64,000 nt of DNA from Phenylobacterium sp. SCN 70-31. Its GTDB lineage: Bacteria > Pseudomonadota > Alphaproteobacteria > Caulobacterales > Caulobacteraceae. Of this stretch, positions 16,266 through 25,430 are shown one piece after another (the stretch's first letter is position 1; the number at the start of each line of letters is the position of its first letter). Both the position numbers and the translations under genes were made by a program. Under the pieces are notes generated by a model, which saw nothing but the letters and a program-made list of their open reading frames with translations, had not been told where the DNA came from and ran no database searches. The stretch is taken from NCBI RefSeq assembly GCF_001724605.1, contig NZ_MEEX01000007.1, positions 1-64,000 on the forward strand. The letters are read 5' to 3'.

Positions 16266-17516
16266 ATGAGTGACGCCGCAGCGCGCGACGAGGGAAAGCT
16301 CACCGACGCGTCGTTCGAGCGCGCTCGGCAGCGGCTGGGGATTCCCATTCGGCTTCCAAACCCACCCCACAACATGGAGATGACCTGGGACAACGCCCGG
16401 CGCTACGTCTTCGGTTATGGCGACGACAACCCGCTCTATTCCGATCCCGGATACGGCGAGCGCACCCGATGGAGCGGGCTGATCGGCGCGCCGAACATGG
16501 TCACCACCATGGGTGTCGACGCCGGCCCCAAGCCCACGCCGGAGCAGAAGGCGCTGATGAAGGGAGACCCCTGGGCGGGGCTGGGCTCGTACCAAGCGGT
16601 TATGGAATTCGAATGGTGGCGGCCCGTACGGCTGGGCGAGCGCCTCAAGAAGATGCGGGTGCCCGTCGGCGTGGTCGACAAACGCAGCTCCTTCGGGGGC
16701 CGCGCGGCCCACGTGACCAACGACATCCTCTACGCCACCGAGGACGACGAACTCGTCGCGGTGCAGCGCGGCACATGGATCAACGCCGAGCGGCATGCCT
16801 CGAGTGAACGCAAGAAGGAGCGCGAGACGGCCGAACCCTACACCGCCGAGCAATTGGCCGAGATCGACGCCTGCTACGAAGCGGAGACGCGGCGCGGCGC
16901 GGAGCCCCGCTACTTCGAAGACGTGCAGGTGGGCGACGTCCTGCCCACCAAGGTCAAAGGGCCGCTGCTGACAACCGACATCCTCCTGTGGCACCTGGGC
17001 TACGGGATGGGCATCACCCCGGTGGGCGCGTTCGGCATCTCCTACCGCGTCCGAAAGAAGGCCCCAGGGCTCTTTCCCGTGAACGATCTCAACATTCCCG
17101 ACACGGTGCAGCGATTGCACTGGGAGCCGGAGCGCGCCCGCCAGCTGGGCCTGCCGACCTCCTACGACTACGGCGCGATGCGGGAGGCTTGGCTGACCCA
17201 TATCGTCACCGATTGGATGGGCGATGAAGGCTGGCTGTGGAAGATCCGGTGCGAGCACCGCCGGTTCAACTTCATCGGTGACACCACCTGGATCACTGGC
17301 GAGGTCGTGGACAAGCGTCAGGAGGACGGCCGCAATGTCGTGCACGTCCAGCTGCAGTGCCGCAACCAGCGCGGCGTGACGACCTCGCCCGGTCACGCCG
17401 TCGTGCTACTCCCCTCCCGCGGGGCCCCTGTCGAGCTGCCCCCTCCGCCGGTGCGCACGATGGAAGAGATGGTCCGCTGGGACATCGAGCGGCTCGGGCG
17501 ACAGGCCGACGACTGA
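16266..17516 (+). CDS. Double-hotdog MaoC-type acyl-CoA hydratase
   Basis: A 416-residue protein with two hotdog domains. The N-terminal half is FAS1-like/MaoC-N (RYVFGYGDDNPLYSDPGYGERTRWSG, then GAPNMV). The C-terminal half (from about residue 215) opens RYFEDVQVGDVLPTKVKGPLLTTDILLWH. Such proteins hydrate enoyl-CoAs with bulky acyl groups. Two relatives occur in this window (23138 and 31252), with 40-50% identity by eye over conserved blocks such as the AW(L)THIVTDWMGDEGWLW segment. ATG 16266 follows an AAGGGGA site. It heads the operon that continues with the ligase at 17542 and two dehydrogenases. Confidence 0.87.
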   Translation: MSDAAARDEGKLTDASFERARQRLGIPIRLPNPPHNMEMTWDNARRYVFGYGDDNPLYSDPGYGERTRWSGLIGAPNMVTTMGVDAGPKPTPEQKALMKGDPWAGLGSYQAVMEFEWWRPVRLGERLKKMRVPVGVVDKRSSFGGRAAHVTNDILYATEDDELVAVQRGTWINAERHASSERKKERETAEPYTAEQLAEIDACYEAETRRGAEPRYFEDVQVGDVLPTKVKGPLLTTDILLWHLGYGMGITPVGAFGISYRVRKKAPGLFPVNDLNIPDTVQRLHWEPERARQLGLPTSYDYGAMREAWLTHIVTDWMGDEGWLWKIRCEHRRFNFIGDTTWITGEVVDKRQEDGRNVVHVQLQCRNQRGVTTSPGHAVVLLPSRGAPVELPPPPVRTMEEMVRWDIERLGRQADD

Positions 17517-17541
17517 GCAGGGCGAAGCGGAGGCTGACAAG

Positions 17542-19056
17542 ATGGAGATATGGGAGGGCATCGCCCAGCTGCTGGAAACCGAGCCCCACGGCCCCGCCGT
17601 CCAGTACGAGGGCAGTTGGTGGACCTGGGACGACATGCGCAGGATCGGCGACCGCATGCGCGCCATCCTCGATGCCGCCGATGTGGGTGCAAGCGAAGGC
17701 GTTGGCCTGGTGCTGCGTCAGCGGCCGCATTCATTCGGCGCCTACCTCGGCGTGTTGGGCGGGCGCCGCTGCGCGGTGATGATCACTCCAATCCAGCCCG
17801 ACCTGGCGATCTGCGCCGATGTGCGGGCTCTGCGCCTGCGCGCCGTCGTGGCGGACCGTCAGGACTGGCGACGCGACGGCTTTCGCGAGGCGGTCGCCGC
17901 GGCGGGCTCCATCGGAATCGAACTCACCGGCGATCGGACGGACCCAGTCCGGGTCGTCGAAGGCTTGGAGACCGTGGGCCCCGAGGCCCACTATCCACCG
18001 GCGCCCAATGTCGGCGCCGCCGTCCTGACCAGCGGGACGACCGGTCCGCCGAAACGGATTGCGGTGAGCTTCGACGAGTTCCGCGGGGAGTTCCCTGAGA
18101 ACCTCTGGCAACGAACGCGGCGCGGAGTTGCGATCACCGCTGTCCCCCTGGTGAGCATCGGTGGCGCCACCAGCATGGTGCAGAGCGTCTGGCGCGGCCG
18201 GGCTATCGCCCTGATGGAACGCTTCGACATCTGGAAGTGGGCCGAGCTCGTCCTCGAGCACAAGCCGCGCCACCTCGGCGCGCCGCCCGCCGCGTTGCGC
18301 ATGCTGCTCGACGCAAAGGTGCCCCCGGAATACCTCGCCAGCGGTGAGTTGTTCATCGCCGGCTCCGCGCCTGTCGACCTTGCCACCTCCGACGAGTTCG
18401 AGCGGGTCTATGGCGTCCTGGTCGTGCGCCGCTACGGCGCAACCGAATTCCTCGGCAACGCCATGGGCTTCGACCTCGACGCGTTGCACCTGGTGAAGGA
18501 GAAGCGCGGCAGCGTCGGCACGCCCAGACCGGGGATCAAGGCGCGCATCATCGACCCTGCCTCAGGGGATGAGCTGCCAGCCGGCGAAATCGGCGTCCTG
18601 CAGATCGACACGCCGCGCCGATCGGCGGACGCCCCGCCGGGCTGGATCACGACCAACGATCTCGCGAGGCGTGATGAGGACGGCTTCTACTGGATAGAGG
18701 GGCGCGCCGACGACGTGCTGATCCGAGGCGGCTTCAAGGTTTCCGCCGACGACGTCGGAGCTGTGCTGCGCGACCATCCGGCGGTCGCGGACGCCGCGGT
18801 CGTGGGGATCCCCGACCCGAGGCTCACGCAGGTCCCGATCGCCGCGGTGGTCCTAAAGCCTGCGCAGGCGACCTCTGCACAGGAACTGATGGATTGGGTC
18901 CGTGCGCGCAAGCCCGCCTACTATGTGCCAACCAAGGTGGTGTTCGTCGACGAGATCCCGCGCAACGCCATGCTGAAGGTCGTTCCAGGCCGCGTACGCG
19001 ACCTGGTGAACGCTCTGGAAGCCGCGGAGATCCCCGTCGGCGCGCCGACGTCCTAG
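17542..19056 (+). CDS. AMP-dependent acyl-CoA ligase, short 'LK' subgroup
   Basis: A 504-residue adenylate-forming enzyme with the P-loop AVLTSGTTGPPKRIAVS, RRYGATEFLGNAMG, TNDLARRDEDGFYWIEGRADDVLIRGGFKVSADDVG and a C-terminal IPRNAMLKVVPGRVRDL. The usual Gly-Lys of the last motif is Leu-Lys here; the lysine is kept. Two close relatives, at 29720 and 38924, have Met-Lys at that place. They form a subgroup distinct from the FadD-like enzymes at 6368 and 26871. The start ATG 17542 lies 25 bases after the MaoC-type gene. Acid substrate unknown. Confidence 0.86.
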   Translation: MEIWEGIAQLLETEPHGPAVQYEGSWWTWDDMRRIGDRMRAILDAADVGASEGVGLVLRQRPHSFGAYLGVLGGRRCAVMITPIQPDLAICADVRALRLRAVVADRQDWRRDGFREAVAAAGSIGIELTGDRTDPVRVVEGLETVGPEAHYPPAPNVGAAVLTSGTTGPPKRIAVSFDEFRGEFPENLWQRTRRGVAITAVPLVSIGGATSMVQSVWRGRAIALMERFDIWKWAELVLEHKPRHLGAPPAALRMLLDAKVPPEYLASGELFIAGSAPVDLATSDEFERVYGVLVVRRYGATEFLGNAMGFDLDALHLVKEKRGSVGTPRPGIKARIIDPASGDELPAGEIGVLQIDTPRRSADAPPGWITTNDLARRDEDGFYWIEGRADDVLIRGGFKVSADDVGAVLRDHPAVADAAVVGIPDPRLTQVPIAAVVLKPAQATSAQELMDWVRARKPAYYVPTKVVFVDEIPRNAMLKVVPGRVRDLVNALEAAEIPVGAPTS

Positions 19057-19098
19057 GCCGATTGGAGGCACGCGGGCTGACCGTCCTGCTTGAACAAC

Positions 19099-20247
19099 AT
19101 GCGATACACCTGGAGTGAAGAGCAGCGACTGCTGCGGGACACCGTCGAACGTTACGTCATCGAGAACCTCGGCTTCGCCGCGCGGCGGGACAAACCGCAG
19201 ACGCCGCGCGCCGCCTGGCGGGACATGGCCAGCCTTGGCCTCCTGGGCGTAGCCTTCGACGAACGTTACGGCGGCGGAGGCGGCTCCCCCCTGGACACCG
19301 TGTTGGTCATGGAGGCCTTCGGGCGCGGACCCGTGGTGGAACCCTATGTCTCGACCGTCGTCCTGGGGGGCGGGGTGCTCCGGCATGCGGGGGACGAGGC
19401 GCTCAAGGCGGAGCTGATCCCGAAGCTGATCGCCGGCGACACCCTGTTCTCATTCGCCTACGCCGAGCCCAGATCGCGCTTCAACCTCGCCAATGTCGAG
19501 CTGCGGGCGCAGACCGTCGGCAACGGGTACGAGCTGAGCGGGCAGAAGATCGTCGTCTATGGCGGGCCCGAGGCGGACGTCTTGTTCGTGTCGGCGCGGA
19601 CCGCCGGAGACACGCGCGATCGCGACGGGATTTCGCTGTTCATGGTTCCTGCCGACGCCGCTGGAGTGTCGCGTCAGGACTATCAGACCATGGACGGGCT
19701 CACCGCGTCGGAGATCGCCTTCGACAGGGTGCGCGTGCCGGCCGAAGCGATCGTCGGGGAGCCGGGCGGCGCGCTTCCGACAATCGAGCGGGTGATCGAC
19801 GACGCCATCGTGGCGGTCTGCGCGGAGGCGGTGGGCGCGATGTCGGCCCTGAACGAACGCTGCGTCGAATACTGCAAAACCCGGGTGGCCTTCGGCCAGC
19901 CGATATCGAAGTTCCAGGTCGTGCAGCACCGCCTCGTGGACATGCACGTCGCCTACGAGCAGGTCGCCGCACTGACCCTGCGGGCCGCCCTTGCCCTGGA
20001 TCAGGACCCGGTCTCGCGCGGACGTGCGGTGGCGGCGGCCAAGGTCCAGCTCGGCCAGGACGCCGTGTTCGTAGGAAAGAACGGCGTCCAGCTGCATGGG
20101 GCGATCGGCATGACCGAGGACCTCGACGTGGGCCATTTCTTCAAACGGATCACCATGATCAATTCGCTGTTCGGCCCCGTCGAACATCAGCTGCGCCGCT
20201 ATCGCGAGCTGCGCGGCCACAACGAGGGCGCTGCACGTGGACATTGA
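19099..20247 (+). CDS. Acyl-CoA dehydrogenase, beta-type subunit
   Basis: A 382-residue dehydrogenase-family protein: MRYTWSEEQRLLRDTVERYV, GLLGVAFDERYGGGGGSPLD, FAYAEPRSRFNLANVELRA, TRVAFGQPISKFQVVQHRLVDMHV and LHGAIGMTEDLDVGHFFKRI. ATG 19099 is preferred to TTG 19090. The gene overlaps the next dehydrogenase (20237) by 11 bases, which strongly suggests a joint enzyme. It is related to the minus-strand protein at 24268, with which it shares GIGMTE(D/E) and the same overall length. Confidence 0.86.
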   Translation: MRYTWSEEQRLLRDTVERYVIENLGFAARRDKPQTPRAAWRDMASLGLLGVAFDERYGGGGGSPLDTVLVMEAFGRGPVVEPYVSTVVLGGGVLRHAGDEALKAELIPKLIAGDTLFSFAYAEPRSRFNLANVELRAQTVGNGYELSGQKIVVYGGPEADVLFVSARTAGDTRDRDGISLFMVPADAAGVSRQDYQTMDGLTASEIAFDRVRVPAEAIVGEPGGALPTIERVIDDAIVAVCAEAVGAMSALNERCVEYCKTRVAFGQPISKFQVVQHRLVDMHVAYEQVAALTLRAALALDQDPVSRGRAVAAAKVQLGQDAVFVGKNGVQLHGAIGMTEDLDVGHFFKRITMINSLFGPVEHQLRRYRELRGHNEGAARGH

Positions 20248-21457
20248 ACAGCTCGATCCGACGCCCGAGGACTACGCCTTCCGCGACGAGGTGCGGCGGT
20301 TCTACGACCAGAACCTGACGGATGAACACCGCCGCGCCGCACTGCTGACGACGTGGGCCCTGGCCGAGTTCGAGTATGGCCGCTCGTGGCAGAAAATCCT
20401 GTACGCACGCGGCTGGGGGGCTCCGAACTGGCCCGTTGAGTATGGCGGGGCCGGGTGGTCGCCAAAGCAGCGGCTGATCTGGGAGATGGAGTCGCAGCGC
20501 GCGCGGCCGCCTGAGATCATGCGGATGGGCAAGAACCTCGTCGCCCCTTGCATCATGACCTTCGGGACGGACGAGCAGAAGGCCTACTTCCTGCCGCGCA
20601 TCATCTCGGGCGAGGACTGGTGGGCGCAGGGCTACTCCGAACCGGGAGCTGGGTCGGACCTGGCCAGCCTGCAACTCCAGGCGACGTCGGACGGCGACGA
20701 CTACATCCTCAACGGGTCGAAAATTTGGACAACCTTCGCCCAGTTCGCGAACCGCATCTTCTGCCTGGTGCGGACCGCCAAGATGCAAAAGAAGCAGGAG
20801 GGCATCACCTTCCTGCTGATCGACATGGATTCGCCGGGGATCGAGCTGCGGCCGATCTACACGATCGCCGGCGAGCATGAGTTCAACCAGGTGTTCTTCA
20901 CCGACGTCCGCGTGCCTAAGAGCCGCCGGCTCGGCGAGGAGAACGCCGGCTGGAGCGTGGCCCGCCATCTACTGCTCTACGAACACTCGGCAGGCCTGCT
21001 CCGGATGGTCACGGAACTGCGCTGGCGGGTGCGGTGGCTCAACGAGCTGGTCGGCCTGGAGGCGGACGGTTACGGCGGGTCGCTCCGGGACGATCCAGAT
21101 TTCTCCCGGCGACTGTCGCTGCTGGAGATCGCGGTGGAGGCTGCCGACTTCGCGGCCGCGCAGCTGATCGCCGACGCCAAGCCCGGCGCGCCGCCCGATG
21201 CGACGGGAGAGCTGCTCAACATCCGCAACCGCGAGACGGCGCAAGCGCTCACCGAACTGGGCGCGGAAGCCGTCGGCTACTATGGGGCCCCCGACCAGCG
21301 CGGGGCCCGTAAGGTGGTCACCGACGTCCCCGTGGTGGGGCCGCCCCATGTCCTCCTGCCGATGCCGTTCTACCTGGCGCAGCGGGCCAACACGATCGCC
21401 GGCGGGACGCCGGAGATCCACCGCAACAACGTCGCCAAGCACCTATTGGGTCTCTGA
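20237..21457 (+). CDS. Acyl-CoA dehydrogenase, alpha-type subunit
   Basis: A 406-residue alpha-type dehydrogenase with WAQGYSEPGAGSDLASLQLQA, NGSKIWTTFAQFANRIFCLVRT, NQVFFTDVRVPKSRRLGEENAGW and the C-terminal ANTIAGGTPEIHRNNVAKHLLGL, which supports FAD and active-site contacts. GTG 20237 starts inside the preceding dehydrogenase. It is related to the protein at 25431. A hairpin follows the stop, so the operon 16266-21457 may end here. Confidence 0.88.
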   Translation: MDIEQLDPTPEDYAFRDEVRRFYDQNLTDEHRRAALLTTWALAEFEYGRSWQKILYARGWGAPNWPVEYGGAGWSPKQRLIWEMESQRARPPEIMRMGKNLVAPCIMTFGTDEQKAYFLPRIISGEDWWAQGYSEPGAGSDLASLQLQATSDGDDYILNGSKIWTTFAQFANRIFCLVRTAKMQKKQEGITFLLIDMDSPGIELRPIYTIAGEHEFNQVFFTDVRVPKSRRLGEENAGWSVARHLLLYEHSAGLLRMVTELRWRVRWLNELVGLEADGYGGSLRDDPDFSRRLSLLEIAVEAADFAAAQLIADAKPGAPPDATGELLNIRNRETAQALTELGAEAVGYYGAPDQRGARKVVTDVPVVGPPHVLLPMPFYLAQRANTIAGGTPEIHRNNVAKHLLGL

Positions 21458-21465
21458 GGGTCGCT

Positions 21466-21491
21466 TGGGAGGCGCGGCGCGCGCCTTCCCA
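21466..21491 (+). terminator. GC-rich hairpin, possible terminator
   Basis: TGGGAGGCGCG (21466-21476) can pair with CGCGCCTTCCCA (21480-21491) with one bulged base and a 3-base loop. It lies 8 bases after the 20237 stop. There is no clear T-run behind it, so it may be a weak or factor-assisted terminator. Confidence 0.35.
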
Positions 21492-21518
21492 GACTCATTG
21501 TAACCTGAAAGGATATGA

Positions 21519-22214
21519 ATGCATCGGAAGGCGAGCATCCCGGCGGGGAAGCGTGCTCGCTGGGTCTCGTCAGCAAAGTTCGGCGGCGCAATGTCAGAAA
21601 CCAGGATCCGGCGCCAGCGCACGCAGGAAGAGCGGAAGGCCGAGTCGGAACGCAAGATCATCCGGGCTGCGATCGACCTCTTCGCACGCCAAGGCTACAT
21701 GCGCACGACAATCAACCAGGTGGGCAAGGCCGCCGGGTACACCGGCGGGCTGGTGAGCCACCGGTTCGGGTCGAAGGAGGCCCTGCTGAAGGCGGTCGTG
21801 CAGCGCATGTCGTCGCGCTACCTGCACGACCAGCTTCGCCCGACGATCGACCTGGACAGCGCCGAACGCTCCGTCGAGAAGCACATCGAGACGTTCTTCA
21901 AGGAACTCGCCACCCGAGAAAAGTCCATGCGGGCGCTCTACGTGATCATGGGGGAGGCCCTGGGCGCCGTGCCCGAGGTTCAGAAGGACATCGCCGAGCT
22001 CAACAAGGGGATCCGCGGCGAGCTCGAGGCGCTGATCGAGCGCGGCGTGAAGGCCGGCGCGTTCCGCAAGGACCTCGACGTCAAGTCCGCCGCGGTGCTC
22101 CTGCTGGCGGTGCTGAGAGGCGTGGCGATCCAGGTCCTTACCGACAAACAGGCCGTGGACATCGACGCCCTGCTGCCGCTGGTGCAGCGCCAGGTCCTGG
22201 CAAGCCTGAAATAG
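21519..22214 (+). CDS. TetR-family transcriptional regulator
   Basis: A 231-residue TetR regulator. The helix-turn-helix is IIRAAIDLFARQGYMRTTINQVGKAAGYTGGLVSHRFGSKEALL, about residues 45-90, and the C-terminal half is an effector domain. ATG 21519 has AAAGGA at 21508-21513; an internal ATG at 21591 (MSETRIRRQRT) is also possible. It sits among dehydrogenase and crotonase genes and is the best candidate for binding the repeated AACCAAT(A/T)TGTT-type sites upstream. Members in such clusters usually respond to an acyl-CoA. A remnant of a paralogue lies at 15-389. Confidence 0.9.
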   Translation: MHRKASIPAGKRARWVSSAKFGGAMSETRIRRQRTQEERKAESERKIIRAAIDLFARQGYMRTTINQVGKAAGYTGGLVSHRFGSKEALLKAVVQRMSSRYLHDQLRPTIDLDSAERSVEKHIETFFKELATREKSMRALYVIMGEALGAVPEVQKDIAELNKGIRGELEALIERGVKAGAFRKDLDVKSAAVLLLAVLRGVAIQVLTDKQAVDIDALLPLVQRQVLASLK

Positions 22215-22358
22215 CCGTCGACCGATCCCGGCTTATCCGCCTTCGAGATAGATCGCGCCTACTGGCGACCTAGACCACCGTGTCGATCCGCGACACCGTC
22301 GCCGCTCACTTCAGCCTCCGCGGGCGGCTGCGGTCGACGAACGGGCGAGAGGGACGCA

Positions 22359-23135
22359 GTGGTCAGCGAATTCACACAGGTCATACTGCAGATCGACGGG
22401 CCGCGGGCGACGCTGCTGTTCAATCGCCCTGAACGGGTGAACGCCCTCACGCAGACGCTCATCAACGAGGCGCTGCGCGCCAGCGAGCACGTGGCCGGAC
22501 TGAAGGATGTCCGGGTGCTGGTGGTGCAGGGCGTGGGCCGGGCATTCTCTTCGGGCGTGGACTACAAGGCCGCCGCGGATCCAGGCTACAGCAAAGAGGC
22601 GCTGTCGGGGGAGGCAAGGCGGCTACTCCACACCTGGCAGACGATGCCGCAGGTGACGATCGCCGCTGTCCGCGGCGCCTGCTACGCGGGCGGCCTGTCG
22701 CTGGCGGTGGGCCTCGACCTCCTGCTTTGCAGTGAGGACGCTCAGTTCTGCGACAACCACGCCACCCTGGGCCTGCACTCGACGTGGGGCATGACGCAAC
22801 GGCTGCCGCGGCTGATCGGCGTGCAACGCGCCCGTGAGATGTCCTTCACGGCCCGCCGCGTGAGCGGCCGCGAGGCCCTGGACCTGGGTCTAGTGCTGGA
22901 CGCCGTGCCGGTCGAAGAGCTGGACGCTCGGGTGGACGCGCTGGCCAACGCGATCATCGCCGTCAGCCCGGGCTCGGTCGCCGCCTACAAGGACCTGTAC
23001 CGCCTGTCGCAGAATCTCAGCCTCGATGAGGGCGTGCTCCACGAGGCCACCGCCAGGTACCGCATCGAGGACCGCAAGGCCCGGCAGGCGACTACCTTCC
23101 GCGGGGCTGGCGGCCACGCGCCGAAGCCCACCTGA
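22359..23135 (+). CDS. Enoyl-CoA hydratase/isomerase family protein (atypical)
   Basis: A 258-residue crotonase with LLFNRPERVNALTQTL, the oxyanion motif GRAFSSGVDYKAA and the helix start GACYAGGLSLAVGLDLLL. Aligned to rat hydratase, the two catalytic glutamates are replaced by Ser (AGGLSLA) and His (FCDNHATLG), so ordinary hydratase chemistry is doubtful; isomerase, lyase or hydrolase activity is possible. GTG 22359 has GAGAGGGA just upstream. It converges with the minus-strand MaoC-type gene, 2 bases away. Confidence 0.85.
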   Translation: MVSEFTQVILQIDGPRATLLFNRPERVNALTQTLINEALRASEHVAGLKDVRVLVVQGVGRAFSSGVDYKAAADPGYSKEALSGEARRLLHTWQTMPQVTIAAVRGACYAGGLSLAVGLDLLLCSEDAQFCDNHATLGLHSTWGMTQRLPRLIGVQRAREMSFTARRVSGREALDLGLVLDAVPVEELDARVDALANAIIAVSPGSVAAYKDLYRLSQNLSLDEGVLHEATARYRIEDRKARQATTFRGAGGHAPKPT

Positions 23136-23137
23136 GC

Positions 23138-24271
23138 CTATTCGGCGCGGCGGGGAAGCCTCACTACGCCGGTCGCGGCCGCCGTCGCCTCGTCGAGCTG
23201 GTTTGTGGCCGTGAGCTCGATGGTCGCCGTGTCCGCGTCCACGGCTGTCACCGCGCCCCGGATCCAAGTCACGTCGCCCAGGATGTTCGGCTTCAGCAGC
23301 TTAACGTCCATGGACTGCAGAAAGCCGTCGTCGCCCGCCCAGTCCGTAAAGGCGTGTGAGAGCCAGCAGACCCGCGTGCCGCCCCAGTCGTAGCCGTCCG
23401 GCATGCCGCTGGCCCGCGCCAGGGCGCGGTCCCAGTGCGGGGCCTCGATAGTGTCCGGGACCCCGGTTTCGGGATGGACCATCCCCGAACCCGGCCGCTC
23501 GGCGAGATAGCGGGCTCCGATCCGATTGGAGAGGATCAACGGACAGCCCGCGCCCATGAGGAAGCCGATCAGGCCGGTGACGGTCAGGGGTCCCTTGAGT
23601 AGCGGGCCAACGGTATCACCGACCTTGACGTCCTCGACGAACCGCGGTTCGGCGCCCCTGCGCGCCGTTGTCTCCCACTCGTACTGCTCCAGGAAGCGCG
23701 CCCGGTCCGCGGCGGTGTAACGGGTCTCCGGCCGCTCCAGATAGGAGCCGCGGCTGCGGATCTGGTCGCGCTCGAAGCGGCGAATGAAGTGGTCGCAACT
23801 CGCGACGACCTCGCCCCCGTCGGCGATCATGTTGATGCGCTCGACCTGCGTGACCGACTGACCCCCGAAGCGGCTGGGCACCAGTATGACGTCCGCGAGT
23901 CCGCTTTCCCCGTAGATGGTCTCGCCTTCGAGCACCCGGCGGTTCCAGCGCCAGTTCTCCGCGGACCACACGCCCATGACGCCCGGCAGATACCGCTCGA
24001 TGGCGATGGTCCCGCCGTGCAGACGGGGACCGCGCAAGTGGCTGTAGAGGTAGCATGGCGGCGTGACAAAGCGGCCGTCGACGCGCCTGGCCTCGTCCCA
24101 CCACAGGGGATTGTCGTCGCCGATCCCGAGCGCGAAATGCTCGATGCTGTCGCGGGTCACCGTGCGGTTCCAGCCCGGCACCCGGTGCATTATCCCGATT
24201 TCGGCACGCATCTGGGCGATCCCCGCCGCAGTGATCTTGCCGTGCTCCCAATCGACCTCGGTCGTGCTCAC
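23138..24271 (-). CDS. Double-hotdog MaoC-type acyl-CoA hydratase
   Basis: A 377-residue relative of the proteins at 16266 and 31252. N-terminal hotdog: RDSIEHFALGIGDDNPLWWDEARR, then FGGQSVTQVERINMI. C-terminal hotdog: PRFVEDVKVGDTVGPLLKGPLTVTGLIGFLMGAG, and CWLSHAFTDWAGDDGFL. It is probably the last gene of the minus-strand operon 26621-23138 and hydrates the product of the two dehydrogenases before it. GTG 24271 overlaps the upstream dehydrogenase stop by 4 bases. Confidence 0.87.
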   Translation of the reverse strand: MSTTEVDWEHGKITAAGIAQMRAEIGIMHRVPGWNRTVTRDSIEHFALGIGDDNPLWWDEARRVDGRFVTPPCYLYSHLRGPRLHGGTIAIERYLPGVMGVWSAENWRWNRRVLEGETIYGESGLADVILVPSRFGGQSVTQVERINMIADGGEVVASCDHFIRRFERDQIRSRGSYLERPETRYTAADRARFLEQYEWETTARRGAEPRFVEDVKVGDTVGPLLKGPLTVTGLIGFLMGAGCPLILSNRIGARYLAERPGSGMVHPETGVPDTIEAPHWDRALARASGMPDGYDWGGTRVCWLSHAFTDWAGDDGFLQSMDVKLLKPNILGDVTWIRGAVTAVDADTATIELTATNQLDEATAAATGVVRLPRRAE

Positions 24272-25410
24272 TGGCGTTGCGCCTCAATCAGGGGTGAACG
24301 GGCTTCGAAGCGGCCGAAATGGTGTGCGAGATCGCCGTAGGTCTTCTCGATCACCAGTAGCCGCCGATAGTAGTGGCCGACGGGATATTCCTCGGTCATG
24401 CCGATGCCGCCGTGCAGCTGGATGCCCTGGGCGCCGACCTCGAGGCCGGCCTGGCAGACGCGGATCTTCGCCGCCGACACCCCCTTTTGCCGCTCGTCGG
24501 CGGGCAGCGTGAGGCTCTGCAGGCCCTTGTAGATCATCGCCCGGGCGTACTCGCATTCCACGTGCATCTCGGCCATGCGGTGCTGCAGCGCCTGGAAGGA
24601 CCCGAGCGTCTTGCCGAATTGCTTGCGGGTCCGCAGATGAACCGCGGTGAGCTCGATGACCGCCTCCATGCATCCCACTGCCTCGGCGCACAGCGCGACG
24701 GTGGCGCGGTCGAGGGCTTCATCCAGGATCGCCGCGGCCGACATCGGCCCGCCCGCCAGGTCCACCGCCGCGGTCCGGTCGAAGCTGAGGTCGGCGACCT
24801 CACAGCCATCGACTGTCGAGTAGGTCCGGCGGGCGCAGCTGTCGCCGTGCATGGTGACAAGGTAGAGGCCGAGATCGCCCGGGTTGCCCTCTGGCGGCAC
24901 GGCCGCCACGATGACCATGTCGGCCTCGCCGCCCCCGCGGACCAGGATCTTCCGGCCCGTCAGCTCCGTGCAGCCTTCCGACGTCAGGCCGGCCACCACG
25001 CCTCCGGCCGCGCCCGCGTAACGCGCTCCGGGCTCGAGCACGGCGACGGCGATGACGATCTCGCCAGCGCCGAGGCCGCGGAGAAGGTCGTCCCGCAGCT
25101 GCGTCGAGGGCATGGCTTGCAGAAGGCTTCCGGCGAGCACGATGCTGTCGACGAAAGGCTCCAAGGCGAGCACGCGGCCGAGCTCCTCGCACAGGAGCGC
25201 GATCTCCACCGGACCCGCGCCGCTGCCGCCCAACTCCTCGTCCAGCGACATGGCCAGCCAGCCCATATTGGCGAACTGGGTCCAGAGCTCGCCGCCCATC
25301 CCGCGGTCGCCGAGGCGCTGGCGTCGGACGTCGAAGCTGTACTGCTCGCGCAGGAAGCGCCGCGCGCTGTCCCGCAGCAGCAACTGTTCTTCGGTCAGGC
25401 TCAGGTTCAT
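24268..25410 (-). CDS. Acyl-CoA dehydrogenase, beta-type subunit
   Basis: A 380-residue dehydrogenase beginning MNLSLTEEQLLLRDSARRFL. It contains GWLAMSLDEELGGSGAGPVE, LRTRKQFGKTLGSFQALQHRMAEMHV and IQLHGGIGMTEEYPVGHYYRRL. ATG 25410 has CAGGAG upstream; a GTG at 25434 would overlap the previous stop by 4 bases and add 8 residues. It pairs with the dehydrogenase at 25431 and is a relative of the 19099 protein. The region in place of the usual SEPGAGSD loop reads AVLEPGARYAGAAGG. Confidence 0.87.
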   Translation of the reverse strand: MNLSLTEEQLLLRDSARRFLREQYSFDVRRQRLGDRGMGGELWTQFANMGWLAMSLDEELGGSGAGPVEIALLCEELGRVLALEPFVDSIVLAGSLLQAMPSTQLRDDLLRGLGAGEIVIAVAVLEPGARYAGAAGGVVAGLTSEGCTELTGRKILVRGGGEADMVIVAAVPPEGNPGDLGLYLVTMHGDSCARRTYSTVDGCEVADLSFDRTAAVDLAGGPMSAAAILDEALDRATVALCAEAVGCMEAVIELTAVHLRTRKQFGKTLGSFQALQHRMAEMHVECEYARAMIYKGLQSLTLPADERQKGVSAAKIRVCQAGLEVGAQGIQLHGGIGMTEEYPVGHYYRRLLVIEKTYGDLAHHFGRFEARSPLIEAQRQ

Positions 25411-25430
25411 GCGGCGGGGCTCCTGGACCG

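Noticed and set aside
16161-17396. A 411-codon minus-strand frame
   Set aside because: It mirrors the MaoC-type gene at 16266, which has clear domain motifs; the antisense frame has none.
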